64,000 bases of DNA, from NCBI GenBank assembly GCA_963575745.1, contig CAUYUJ010011181.1, positions 221,271 through 285,270 on the forward strand, written 5' to 3'. Positions 53,146 through 63,780 of this stretch are shown here, one piece after another. Origin of the DNA: Prorocentrum cordatum. Taxonomy: Eukaryota > Sar > Dinophyceae > Prorocentrales > Prorocentraceae. A program made the translations under genes and the position numbers. The notes below the pieces were generated by a model. It was not told the origin of the DNA, did no database searches, and saw nothing but the letters and a program-made list of their open reading frames with translations. Each line of letters opens with the position of its first letter. The first letter of the stretch is position 1.

Positions 53146-55260
53146 TTCCCCGACCATCCCGCGGTGTTGGGTCCTTGTTTTGAAGAGACGGTGCCCCGCA
53201 TCTCCCCCCCCGCTGCCCCCTCCCCCCCCCCGTCCGCGTCAGCCACGCCCACTTCGGCACGCCCCCTCGCACGTTTCGTGGCCCCATAGGGAGCTCCGCC
53301 GAGGGCTCCAGTGGCTGCGTTCGCATGGCGGCACCGCGCCCATTTCGGCACACCCCTCGCGCGCTTCGTGGCCCCATAGGGAGCTCCGCCGAGGGCCCCA
53401 GTGGCTGCGTTCGCATGGCGGCACCGCGCGCATTTCGGCACACCCCTCGCACGCTTCGTGGCCCCATAGGGAGCCCAACCGAAGGCCCCAGTCGCTGCGT
53501 TCGCATGGCGGCACCGCACCCATTTCGGCACACCCCTCACACGTTTCGTGGCCCCATAGAGAGCTCCACCGAAGGCCCCATTGGCTGCGTTCGCATGGCG
53601 GCACTGCACTCATTTCGGCACACCCCTCACACGTTTCGCGGCCCCATAAGGGGCCCCGCCCAGGGCTCCAGTGGCTGCGTTCGCATGGCGGCACCGCGCC
53701 AATTTCGGCACACCCCTCACACGCTTCGTGGCCCCTGAGGGAGCTCCACCGAGGGCCCCCGCGGCTGCGTTCGCTTGGCGGCACCGCACCGGCACACCCC
53801 TCACACGCTTCTTGGCCCCATAGGGAGCTCCACCGAGGGCTCCCGTGGCTGCGTTCGCATGGCGGCACCGCACCCATGTCGGCACACCCCTCGCACGCGT
53901 CGTGGCCCCATAGGGAGCTCCACCGAGGGCCCTAGTGGCTGCGTTCGCATGGCGGCACCGCACACATTTCGGCACACCCTTCACATGTTTCGTGGCCCCA
54001 TAGGAAGCTCTACCGAAGGCCCCAGCGGCAGCGTTCGCATGGCGGCACCGCACCCATTTCGGCACACCCCTCACACGTTTCGTGGCCCCTGAGGGAGCTC
54101 CACCGAGGGCCCCCGCGGCTGCGTTCGCTTGGCGGCACCGCACTCATTTCGGCACACCCCTCACACGTTTCGTGGCCCCATAAGGAGCCCCACCCAGGGA
54201 TCCAGTGGCTGCGTTCGTATGGCGGCACCGCGCCCATTTCGGCACACCCCTCACACGATTCGTGGCCCCATAGGGAGCTCCACCGAGGATTCCAGTGGCT
54301 GCGTTCGCATGGCGGCACCGCACTCATTTCGGTACACCCCTCGCACGCTTCGTGGCCCCATAGGGAGCTCAACCGAAGGCCCCAGTGGCTGCGTTCGCAT
54401 GGCGGCACCGCACCCATTTCGGCAAACCCTTCACACGTTTCGTGGCCCCATAGGGAGCTCCACCGAAGGCCCCAATGGCTGCGTTCGCATGGCGGCACCG
54501 CACTCATTTCGGCACTCCCCTAACACGTTTCGTGGCCCAATAGGGAGCTCCACCGAGGGCTCCAGTGGCTGCGTTCGCATGGCGGCACCGCGCCCATTTC
54601 GGCACACCCCTCACACGTTTTGTGGCCACACAGGGAACTCCACCGAAGGCCCCAATGGCTGCGTTCGCATGGCGGCATCGAACCGGCACACCCCTCACAC
54701 GCTTCGTGGCCCCATAGCGAGCTCCACCGAAGGCCCCAGAGGCTGCGTTCGCATGGCGGCACCGCACCTATTTCGGCCCACCCCTCACACGTTCCGTGGT
54801 CCCATAGGGAGCTCCACCGAAGGCCCCAGTGGCAGCGTTCGCATGGCGGCACCGCACCCATGTCGGCACACCCTCACACCTTTTGTGGCCGCATAGGGAG
54901 CTCCACCGAGGGCCCCAGTGGCTGCGTTCGCATGGCGGCACCGCGCCCATTTCGGCACACCTCTCACACGCTTCTTGGCCCCATAGCGAGCTCCACCGAG
55001 GGCCCCAGTGGCTGCGTTCGCATGGCGGCACCGCACCCATTTCGGCACACCCCTCACACGTTTCGTGGCCCCATAGGGAGCTCCACCGAGGGCCCCAGTG
55101 GCTGCGTTCGCATGGCGGCACCGCACCCATGTCGGCACAGACCTCACACGCTTCGTGGCCCCATAGGGAGCTCAACCGAAGGCCCTAGTGGCAGCGTTCG
55201 CATGGCGGCACCGCACCCTTTCGGCACACCTCTCATACGTTTCGTGGCCCCTTAGGGAGT
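53146..55260. repeat. 90-bp (30-codon) satellite, 23 junctions, with leader
   Basis: The leader CCATCCCGCGGTGTTGGGTC...GTTTTGAAGAGACGG (53154-53193) is homologous to 40582-40623. Unit starts (GCCCCATAGGGAGCTCC) fall at 53281, 53371, 53461 and onward to 55247. Of 22 intervals 18 are exactly 90 bp; the others are 84, 84, 89 and 89. Unit subtypes recur in order: GCCCCTGAGG with TTCGCTTGGCGG at 53731 and 54085, CATAAGG-GCCCC at 53641 and 54175, and the 6-bp deletion at 53788 and 54682. That is a sign of segmental duplication. The plus frame reads (MAAPHPFRHTPHTFRGPIGS-10 more)n, and a minus frame reads a Cys/Trp-rich 30-mer with GHETCEGCAEM. No start or exon boundary favours translation. Confidence 0.9.
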
Positions 55261-55429
55261 TCCCTCTCATTCGTTCAACCTGCTTTGCGGTACTCGTAAC
55301 TGCATCTGGTTGGGTCCATCGCCAGGATAATTTCTATGGCCGCCTCGTTTTTGTTTCTCCCCCCCCCCCCTCCCTGTGCACGCAGGACAACTCGTAACGC
55401 CGTTGCCTGGGTCGCTCGAATGTCTCGAT

Positions 55430-55800
55430 GTTGCAGGCGTGGCGCGTGGGTCCCTGGGTACCCACAGGGGAAGCCACCAGGGGTGAGGGCGCTCCAGGAT
55501 TCGCTCCCGAATTTTCGGGGATATCTCCACCAGTCTGCCCTCTAGACCTTTCCCATTTGGTGGCCCACTGTTCGCCGCGATAAGCCAGGCTTGACACTTG
55601 GGCACCCCCAGTGGGGGTGCCGCCGCGGGTGAGGACACTCTAGGCTTCGCGCCCTGATTGTGGGCATGTCTCCAACGGTTTGCCTGTTTCTGCCCCGGAT
55701 GTATTCTTCTGTGGTGGTCCAGTGCCCGCCGCGATATAGCACGCTTGGCACTCGGGCACCTCGGATGGGTGGGGCGCCAGGGGCGAGGACACTCAGACTT
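55430..55800. repeat. ~155-bp tandem repeat, three units, plus a stray at 56305-56350
   Basis: Unit marks are GGGCACCCCCAGTGGGGGTG-like starts at about 55448, 55596 and 55751, each preceded by CCCAC/GCCCGCCGCGATA-type sequence and followed by GTGAGGRCRCTC-AGG-TTCGC. 56305-56350 (CACCACGATAACGCC...GGCACTGGGGCACCCC) is a fourth, displaced piece. Minus-strand frames read LYRGGHW and RYRGGHW in two units. Confidence 0.6.
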
Positions 55801-55939
55801 GCGTGCTCCCCGCTCACTCTATCGCCCCCTCCCCGTCTTGCCCACCCAAACGCATTGATTCGCACTGGGAACTACTCATGAACACTTCTCCTCACCCAGA
55901 GTCACCCCGCCAGGTCAAACTCCCTCATCTGCAGATTAC

Positions 55940-56275
55940 AGCATGTTCATATTCGCTCATACTTACTCGATCATACCCTGTCTCGCCCGAACTCGCTCAC
56001 AACCTGACCAGATCATAATCCGAGTCACCAGTTTTCAAACTCGCCCGCCCTCGCACTCACGCACACGCAGGCTACATCGCACCCAGACCACTCGTACTCA
56101 GAAAAATACTCGTCACACACCTGCTCAAGCTCGTCCACACTAAAACACATTCCATCTCAGAGCCGCTCGCTGCTAGACTCGCTCGTGCTCTTAATATTAT
56201 TCCGGCCCATTCGTACGTAGCTGGCAATATCCAGACTCGCTCGCTCCGACTCGCTTACGCTAGGATAAGATCACT
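55940..56275. repeat. degenerate ACTCGCTC repeats
   Basis: Scattered ACTCGCTCAC/ACTCGTACTC words about every 20-40 bp, too diverged to define a unit. No gene is seen. Confidence 0.4.
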
Positions 56276-56520
56276 CGCGCTGAAAGCCATCCGCGCGAAA
56301 GTTCGCACGCCAATGGCCACCACGATAACGCCGGCGTGGCACTGGGGCACCCCAGTTGCCAGCAGGCGCCGGGCGCCGGGAGTAGAACGCCAGAGACTGG
56401 GCGTAGCAACGCCATGCGCGCTTGCCTGAATTGCCCCGCAGGGGGTACGGCAAGAAACAATGCCCCTCGTTTTTCCACTTGTGTCTCCCTCGTCTCTCTG
56501 AAAGGATGTCCAGAATGAGA

Positions 56521-56530
56521 TGATGATGAT

Positions 56531-56561
<31 letters not shown>

Positions 56562-56587
56562 AGGAAAATGAGGAGGAGGAGGAGGAC
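56521..56587. repeat. (GAT)n/(GGA)n microsatellite
   Basis: GATGATGATGATGAGG passes into (GGA)n with AGA interruptions. Confidence 0.9.
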
Positions 56588-56796
56588 GTCTCTAAAGTCA
56601 TCGCTGTCGTCGTCATCGTCGTTGCCGCGCCTATCGTCTACGCGGACTCGCTCTCAAACCCAGATGCTCATGGACAGAATTCAACAGCGAGACGTGACAT
56701 GAATATGGGATACATATAATTACGGGGGTCTCCGCGTCGAGTAAGTGGGTTCCTCGAGGAACATCCCACGCTCCTAAACATCCTCAGATACCATGA

Positions 56797-57020
56797 ACAT
56801 CCGCACCAAAACGGCCCTAGAGACCCCCACGAGGGCCTCCAAACGGCCCAACACAAGGCTCCAAGACAGCCCCAGCAGCGCAAAGGACGCCCCAAGAAAG
56901 TCCCAAAACAGTCCCGAGAGGGGCAACACGAACGGAACATCCGAGTCTTCTGCCCCAAGAAAACCCCCCCCGAAGGCTCCCAAACAAAACGCTCCCAGAA
57001 GCCCCGAAACGGCTGGAAAA
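56797..57020 (-). repeat. CTTGGG-class degenerate repeat, fourth locus
   Basis: CCCCAAGAAAGTCCCAAAAC and GCTCCAAGACAGCCCCAGC units read on the minus strand as TTGGGGC/CTTGGAGC. Same class as 25376, 34378 and 37311. Confidence 0.5.
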
Positions 57021-57300
57021 AAAAAAACAGAAGGCCCAGTAGAGGTCCCCTGCGACATGTAAGAGAACCTCTTCAATTCCTAGGACCCACATACCAGGCA
57101 CAGTGGCGGGGTCGGCCCAAAAGCCATACGACATCTTGTCCAATGTACCCAGACATGCTCGTGTCCGGTAATTTGGCAATGTTCTGCCTCTGGGGGTCCT
57201 CATCGGGCCACGGACATGCCAAACAACGTACTCGGATGAAAAACCTGCCCCGTGGAAAGGGTCTGGCCGTGGGGAACGTATAGAGAAAACAAGACATCTC

Positions 57301-57440
57301 ATGTCTGGGTGGGAGGGGGAAGGGTCGAGCTGGAATCGGCGATGCGTACGCTCCTGGGCCTGGGCTGGGTGGGACCAGAAGGCTCCCATCGGAGATGGAA
57401 TACTGGGGGTCGATGCATCCCCCTCTGAGCCTACCTCCCC
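57301..57440. repeat. foldback copy of the ATCGGCGAT/GGTCGATGCATCC family
   Basis: The left arm GGGGGAAGGGTCGAGCTGG then AATCGGCGATG faces the right arm CATCGGAGATGGAATACTGG then GGGTCGATGCATCCCCC. Related single arms are scattered through the window (see 58340-58500). Confidence 0.55.
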
Positions 57441-57485
57441 CTACATGTTCGGGCCAAAGCGCGGCTCTCCGGCGGCTCCGGCGGC

Positions 57486-57879
57486 CGTTCGGGACCATCT
57501 GGGCACGCGCAGCCGCTGGAAGGCATCCCGAGGCTGGAAAGCCGAAGAGAGGCGACGAACACGTCCGAAAACCTCGAACCTCGAGCCTATCACCCCAGGG
57601 GACGTCCTCCTCCCCATTCGCCGCGAAGAAGTGGAGGAACGTCCGCTTGACGGTGGCCCTCAGCGGCGGCGGCGCCGCCTGCCCGCGCAGCGCGAGCACC
57701 TCTCGGCGACTCCGAAGGGTGAGGCCTCCGAAGTATGGCTTGCAACCCGCGCCCGGGGGGGACGGGCCAGGGCCTCCACAGAGACCTCTGCCGCGCTCCG
57801 GCGAGAGCTCATCAGACCTCTGGCGCAGCGCGGTGCCCCCAAGTGCCAACGGCGCTCCCCATTGCACATCACCCAACAA
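57486..57879 (-). CDS. probable exon of an unassigned, mostly disordered protein
   Basis: This minus-strand frame (about 131 residues in this stretch) includes CKPYFGGLTLRSRREVLALR, then TVKRTFLHFFAANGEEDVPW, then RLEVRGFRTCSSPLFGFP. A short VK-x-TFLHF motif followed by an acidic turn and an R-S-x-S-x-P-like segment is a pattern I associate with poorly characterised dinoflagellate proteins. Codons are strongly GC3-biased. The boundaries are uncertain: the frame is open beyond both ends, and the foldback element at 57301-57440 would lie in the adjoining intron. Upstream on the same strand, 57905-58080 also looks protein-like in another frame (QITRFSAEKHIFVC). Confidence 0.45.
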
Positions 57880-58339
57880 ACAAAAATATGCTTTTCAGCG
57901 CTAAACCGGGTGATCTGGTAGGAGGGGTGGAGGTTCACGCCGAGAAACCCGACCTTTTCGCTCTGGGTAGCCTCACATATGCCCGCGCGGGCGAGATTTG
58001 CGCACATTCTATGGACTTGCGCCACCGACCAGGGCAAACTACCCGGGAAGAGGGGGGGGGCGGGCCCTATAACCTGGGCCATCGCTGGACCTGATAAAAA
58101 ACAGTGTCTAACCACACCAATCCCAGACGTGCGATGTCCTATTTATTTAAGCATGGGGCCAACAGACGTCCAGACCTTCCATCCCGGGACATTTTCTGAC
58201 CGTCCCATGGCCGGGCCAGGGCCCCTAGAGGCCGAACATTGAACAACACAAACCCGTCCTCATTCTTGCCACGACGCAAGCATGTCTGGGATCGTAGTCG
58301 TGAGGGGTTTCGACATGGGGGAATAGTCAGAAGGGGGAA

Positions 58340-58505
58340 CATCGACCTGGAATCGGCGATACATCGCCGATAGATCGGCGATGGGCCCCTGGTATTGCAG
58401 TGGATCCGCATGTTCTCGGGCAGGTTGAGCCTATCAGGTCCCTATCGGCGATGTATGGGCGATTCGGGGTCGATCCATCCCCCACTGCGCCTATCCCCTC
58501 CCTAT
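58340..58505. repeat. inverted pair of ATCGGCGAT-family arms
   Basis: 58340-58395 (ACATCGACCTGGAATCGGCG to GATCGGCGATGGGCCC) and 58438-58490 (CCCTATCGGCGATGTATGGG to GGGTCGATCCATCCCCC) are inverse copies around a 40-bp loop. Similar single arms occur near 1085, 26655, 38430, 57395, 62915 and 63330. Confidence 0.6.
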
Positions 58506-58696
58506 CGTTGCCCCAGACCCCAGGAATCCGATGTCATGATTCTTTCAATGCGGGGCCCCCGCGAAAACTCCACCCATTCCCCAGGACCGGTTCTTCATGC
58601 TATGAGTCGTGGCGCTCCTGGGGCCCGGCGATGGCCCCTCGTGGCCGACATCGGCGAACACCTCCGTCTTGACCTCTTCAATCCCCTCCTCCTCGC

Positions 58697-58813
58697 CATC
58701 GCTCGGACGTCCATTCCCTGTGCTTTGTTCGATTTCCTGAGTGCTTTTCTGCTCGATGATGCAGGATGCTCCTCGATGGCCCTCGCCGAAAAAATGCACA
58801 CGTCCGAGCGATG
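58697..58813. mobile_element. family G inverted-repeat element, copy 2
   Basis: A perfect 14-bp inverted pair CATCGCTCGGACGT / ACGTCCGAGCGATG bounds 117 bp whose interior matches 42021-42140. The family L copy begins about 30 bp downstream. Confidence 0.75.
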
Positions 58814-58841
58814 CCAAGCCTGTCGTTGTCCCCGAACGGGG

Positions 58842-58985
58842 ACAGCAGAAGGTACCGACACCAGTACTCCCCAGACCTCTCCCGGGGTGCGTTGTGACAA
58901 GGGTTTCCGAAGCGAATCCGGCGGTGGCGCCGAGGGCCTCTCAGGGAAGCCCAAGCACGGGAAAGCGAGGGCGGTGTAGCGGTAC
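58842..58985 (-). repeat. dispersed family L, copy 3 (opposite strand)
   Basis: AAGGTACCGACACCAGTACT at the left and GGCGGTGTAGCGGTACCTGG at the right are inverted ends (AGGTACCG...CGGTACCT). The interior is the reverse complement of 24538-24690. Confidence 0.65.
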
Positions 58986-59215
58986 CTGGGTGCCTCTTTT
59001 CCTCCTCTCATCGCTGCCCCCGAGGGTGCCGAACCTCCAGCAGGCGCGGGGCCGGGAGGGCGGTCACCGAGCGGCCGCCCAAGGCCCACGGGGGCCCCGT
59101 GCGGCGCGCGCTGGCGCTCGAGCTCGGCGGGTGCGGGCGGCCCGTGCGCCGGCGAGGCGCCCTCCGAGCCGTGCTCGGCGTGCTCCGTCTCCGCAGGGCT
59201 GGGGGCCTGGAGGCG

Positions 59216-59392
59216 GGCACCGAGACAAGGGGGTGGCCTCCACCGTGGGAAGGTGATCCCAGATCTTGGCGTTGGTGCTGACACTTCGGCCACCGAGGCA
59301 GCACGGATATTCTTTTGTCCACAGTCGCCGAAACCGGGATCCTCTGCCCTGGGTGGAGGTGTGCTGCCGATGTTGCTGTGGGTGTTGGTGCC
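59216..59392. mobile_element. foldback element family E, copy 2 (inverse orientation)
   Basis: The arms GGCACCGAGAC...CCTCCACC and GGTGGAGG...GGTGTTGGTGCC face each other. The minus strand aligns with 16568-16733. Confidence 0.65.
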
Positions 59393-59450
59393 AGCCTCTG
59401 GGCCTCTGATGCGGAGGCCCGGAGAAGAACGAAGGAACGGGCACACATTC

Positions 59451-59575
59451 TAGGATTCCCCAGATGTCTTCACATATTGTCTGGGTTGTCGCCTCCTCCC
59501 CCAACCCCGGACTTCCACATGTTCACATTTCTTCCTGGGAGTCGGCGCTTCATCGCGTCGGTGTTGTTCCCTCCT
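59451..59575 (+). repeat. dispersed family J, copy 3
   Basis: AGGATTCCCCAGATGTCTTC...GTTGTCGCCTCCTCCCCC...TTCCTGGGAGTCGG...GTGTTGTTCCCTCCTGA follows the 40345 and 42449 copies with more divergence. It lies 60 bp from family E copy 2. Confidence 0.55.
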
Positions 59576-59984
59576 GACTGAGCTCTGAAGGGGGACCCCA
59601 ACGCAGGGCAGGGGGCCCAAACCTATGGGGTCCCAGACCTGGATAAAAGATGAGCGCCAGAGAGGCCACCCAGCACCTTTCGAGGGCACTCTGGAATGCG
59701 AGGCAGGGATGTATTTGTATCCACCACCTGAGAACCGACGTCCTGGTGCCCCAACGAGCGGTGGATATTGGTACCCATCGGTCGGAAGAAGTAGGTAGAA
59801 ACATAAAGTAGGGAGGCGGATAGAGTAGATTGGATTCGGGCCCGCCCAGAGAGTAACAACACGCAGCAAAAGCATCGGTTCTTGAAGTAGGAAGGCGCTT
59901 GAAGTAGATTGGGCTCTGGGAATCCCCAATACCTATACGACCACCCTTCGGGTGACAAGGAGGTTCGGGGGGGAGGAACCAACG

Positions 59985-60235
59985 TCTCACTCGATTGGTC
60001 TCACTATCGATCTCACTATCGATCTCACTATCGGTCTCGCTGGATCGATCTCACCCGATCGATCTCACAATCGATCTCACTCGATCTATTGCATTCGATC
60101 GATCTCACAATCGATCTGACTATCGATCTCACGATCTCACAATCGATCCCACTATCGATATCACAATCGATCTCACATTCGGTCTCACTATCGATTTCAC
60201 TATCGACACCACAATCGATATCACAATCAACGTCA
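59985..60235. repeat. 12-bp (ATCGATCTCACT)n minisatellite
   Basis: Repeated TATCGATCTCAC with CAATCGATCT and GATCGATC variants. Each ATCGAT is itself palindromic. It grades into the ATC array. Confidence 0.85.
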
Positions 60236-60633
60236 TCACCATCATCATCTGCATCAACAACATCATCGTCATCAACGTCATCAACATCAGCATCGCAAAA
60301 CCACCCGCATCACCTCATCACCATCATGATCAACATCCGCACCATCCTCACCATCATCATCATCGGGACACCTTCATCGTCAACACCATCATCATCAACA
60401 TCATCATCTTCCGGGCACCATCATCATCATCATCATCAGCATCACCATCATCGCTATCGGAACACAACCATCATCAACACCATCATCTCATCATCACCAT
60501 GCACATCATCATTAACATCATCATCATCATCATCGGGACACCATCATCGTCATCATCACAATCACCATCGCAAAACCATCATCATCATCACCTCATCACC
60601 ACCATCATCAACGTCCGCATCATCATCACCATC

Positions 60634-60672
<39 letters not shown>

Positions 60673-61237
60673 GGGACACCATCATCGTCAACATCATCAT
60701 CATCGGGACAGCATCATCACCATCGGAACACCACCATCAGCACCAACACCTCCTCATCATCATGAACAACATCACCAACATCATCATCATCATGATCATC
60801 ATCACCATCATCATCATCATCATCGGGACACCGTCATCATTATCAGCAACATCATCATCAACATAATCATTATCACCAGGTCAACATCATCATCGTCACC
60901 ATCATCATCATCATCACCACCATCATCATCATCGGGACATCATCATCATCATCAACATCAGCATCATCATCACCGTCATCGGGTCACCATCATCAATATC
61001 ATCATCATGTCATCATCATCCTCATCATCATCATCGGTGCACCAAAATCGTCATCGTTATCATCATCATCGGGACACCATCATTATGATCAACATCATGA
61101 TCAACAGCATCATCATCATCATCACCGGGACACCATCATCATCATCATCTTCATCATCAACATCACCCACATCATCTCATCATGATCCCACCATCATCAA
61201 CATCATCAGGATCATCAACATCATCATCATTATCATT

Positions 61238-61288
<51 letters not shown>

Positions 61289-61564
61289 GGGACACCATCA
61301 TCATCAGCATCCGCATCATCATCACCATCATCATCGGGGCACCATCATCATCACCATCATCACCATCATCACCATGAACATCGTCAACATGATCATCATC
61401 ATCATCATCATTGTCATCATCATCGGGGCACCATCATCATCACCACCATCACCATCACCATCACCATTATCATCCTCATCCTCATCCACATCAACATCGA
61501 CATCATCATCTCATCATCATCTCATCATCATCATCATCATCATTATCATCTTCATAATCATCAT

Positions 61565-61625
<61 letters not shown>

Positions 61626-61660
61626 GGGACACCGACGGGACACTTGCGGGACACGGGCGG
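60235..61660. repeat. 1.4-kb (ATC)n array punctuated by GGGACACC
   Basis: ATC/ACC triplets interrupted at irregular intervals by CATCGGGACACCATCATC (for example near 60362, 60533, 60673, 60826, 61072, 61130, 61290). The array ends in GGGACACCGACGGGACACTTG then CGGGACACGGGCGGG at 61626-61662. The punctuation suggests an array that grew from (GGGACACC)-flanked units. Confidence 0.9.
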
Positions 61661-61662
61661 GT

Positions 61663-63130
61663 CACCGCGGGCCACCGGCCCCCGGAGAGGAAACATTTGG
61701 TCCGGTCGCGCTTCAGCCGGATGCGACTTTCTTCTCGCCCGCCCACGCAGCTTCGCCTCGCCCGCACGCACGGCACGCACGAACACGAAACCAAAACCGA
61801 TTTCGCGGTAGGGGGGCTCTGCGTTCCACTTCGATCTCACCCCCTCACCTCCGACTTTCAACGACCGATGGGTATATTTTGGCCACTGGGCGGCCAAATT
61901 CGTCCTTATCCACCGCCTGCCGAGGTTCCCGAAAATTGATCCTCCAAGCGGTGGTCATGCATCAAGTCCTGCCTCGGATAGAAGCTCTTGGGAAGAACTT
62001 CCGAAAAAACGTCTGGCAAACTTGCCGGCACACGCATCGGGTTCACGTCGGACTACGTCGGGTTTACGTCGGTCTGACTCCGGAACATCGCCGCGCGAGC
62101 GTCGACCCGTATCTTACGGAACCCATGTGTGGACCAGATAGTACAACGATTCCGCGCCGCGCGAGGCATCCAAGATTTTCCTCATTTACAAAAGCCTTCC
62201 GGGACAAGCTGCAAATTCACAAGAGTCGCAGAGGCGCTTCCTGCTGGAAGCCGGAACGAGGTCCGGGGGTACCCTTGCCTGACAGCCTCTGCATCCGAAA
62301 CCATCTTAGCTCTCTGACAACTATCCGAGAGCATCCGAGCAAGGGGTCGGCCGTCCCTGCATTCCTATAGGCCTGCCACGGAATGTTCTTAGAACAAACG
62401 AATGCCCTAATAACAAGAACCATGTTCTCAGAACGTAGATCCGATGTGTGAAAACAACACGGCCTCGGCCAGAACATCTCTGAGCACACTTCGGGCAGGC
62501 CAAAACAAATTCTGAGAACACTCTCCCGCGGGCCTCCAGGCGAGCCAAGACGCTTCGCCACTCCTTGAGACCTGCTCGAGCCGTCCTGAATCTTCGGCCC
62601 CTGAAGGCCGTCGCGCGGGTTCCGGGACTGGCAACAACGGCCTGGGACGAAACACCGGCCCCGGGGAAGGGAGCGGGACTTCTTGGGGGGCTCCGTGGGG
62701 AAGAAAGCGGGACACCGCACGTATGGGAACAGCAACATCTAATCGAAACATCGCATCGAAGCGAAACCAGCCTCGAATCGGCAGGCACCCGGTGGACATC
62801 GAATCGGGTCGGAATCGAATCGGCCTCGGACGCGCTCGCGTCGGATCGAGCCGATGAATCGGAGCTGACACTGCAGGGGGGGGGGCGGCCCATGGGGGGG
62901 AGAGGTCGAGGTTGAATCGGCGCGATGCATCGCCGACAAATCGACGGATTGGCCCTCCCGAGCGAAACCGGGCGGGGTGGGCCATTGGGCTGAGGTCGGG
63001 CATACCCCCCCCTACAGGCGGAGCTTGGACGACAAACTAGACATACCCCAAAAATGGCCAAACATATTCAAAACGTGATCGAAACATCGTCCCCAGGCTG
63101 TTGTCGGAGTATTCTTGAATCTTCATCCTG
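61663..63130. other. unique stretch, no supported gene
   Basis: It contains small palindromes around TTCTNAGAAC (62380-62515) and a CGTCGG triplet-like run (62045-62080). A single ATCGGCG-family arm lies at 62905-62945. A plus frame (61879-62370, 163 codons) and minus frames at 62217-63061 are open but show no motif or repeat-free conservation signal. Confidence 0.4.
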
Positions 63131-63133
63131 TAC

Positions 63134-63289
63134 CGTCGGGGCGTTGACCCAAGGAACTCTAAATAAGGAACGAGGCCCCTTGCTCCCACAAGTTGAACCT
63201 CGATTTCCCATGGAAAACCTCAGGAAAACCGGAGACAAACTGCAGAGCCCCTCCCCAACGAAAGGGGTTCCTTCTTCAGGGCCCCTCCT
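63134..63289 (-). repeat. dispersed family K, copy 2
   Basis: Reverse complement of the family at 14876-15052. The best block is CCCTCCCCAACGAAAGGGG. Confidence 0.65.
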
Positions 63290-63375
63290 GCAGAGGGACG
63301 TGCCCGACTCCACTCGGGGCCCTGACGTATCGGCGATCAACGGGCGAGCGGGGCTCGATGCATCCCCCCCTCCTC

Positions 63376-63530
63376 TCATCTCCTCCACCCTCCTCTCCTC
63401 TCCTGCTCCTCCATTCTCCTCCTCCCCCTCCTCCTCCAGTTCCTCCTCCTCCCTTCTCCTCCTCCTCCTGCTCCTGCTCCTCCTCCTCCTCCTCCTCCTT
63501 TTCCTCCTCCTCCCTCCCTCCCTGAGCCGA
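63376..63530. repeat. (TCC)n microsatellite
   Basis: A polypyrimidine tract that, on the minus strand, follows the CCCH exon and would read as Glu-rich if it were retained. Confidence 0.9.
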
Positions 63531-63563
63531 TCCCCCCCCCGTTGCCCCCGGAGCCTCGCTGCA

Positions 63564-63780
63564 CTGCCAGGGCAACAATTTCCCCGGCGCGTGGGCGAAC
63601 GTGCACGCGTCGCCCCGCCTGCACTTCCCCGTCCTCGCGAAGCCCTGGCAAGGCTGGGTGTACGAGAAGTCCGGAACCGTGCGCAAGTCGCCACTGCCGT
63701 GTGCAAAGCTGCACTCTTCCCCTCGGGCGCAGTGCCCCTTCGCATGGTAAACGCACATGCGCGTCTTGTGCAAAAAACGC
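63564..63780 (-). CDS. tandem CCCH zinc-finger protein exon
   Basis: CCCH fingers bind single-stranded RNA, typically controlling mRNA stability or processing. Counting residues from an in-frame codon at 63824, finger 1 is C24-x7-C32-x5-C38-x3-H42 (CVYHAKGHCARGEECSFAH) and finger 2 is C59-x8-C68-x5-C74-x3-H78 (CQGFARTGKCRRGDACTFAH). They are joined by GSGDLRTVPDFSYTQP. All eight zinc ligands are present. The KT-x-x-C...FAH-PDFS-T-x-C spacing is that of a family greatly expanded in dinoflagellates. The exon probably starts after GCGATTACAG| near 63780 and ends around 63564, before the frame decays into the TCC/GGA microsatellite. Other exons are not identified. The edge of the window limits the upstream side. 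Confidence 0.75.

Noticed and set aside
53281-55260. Possible CRISPR array
   Set aside because: The whole 90-bp unit is conserved. There are no unique spacers and no cas genes, and the genome type is eukaryotic.
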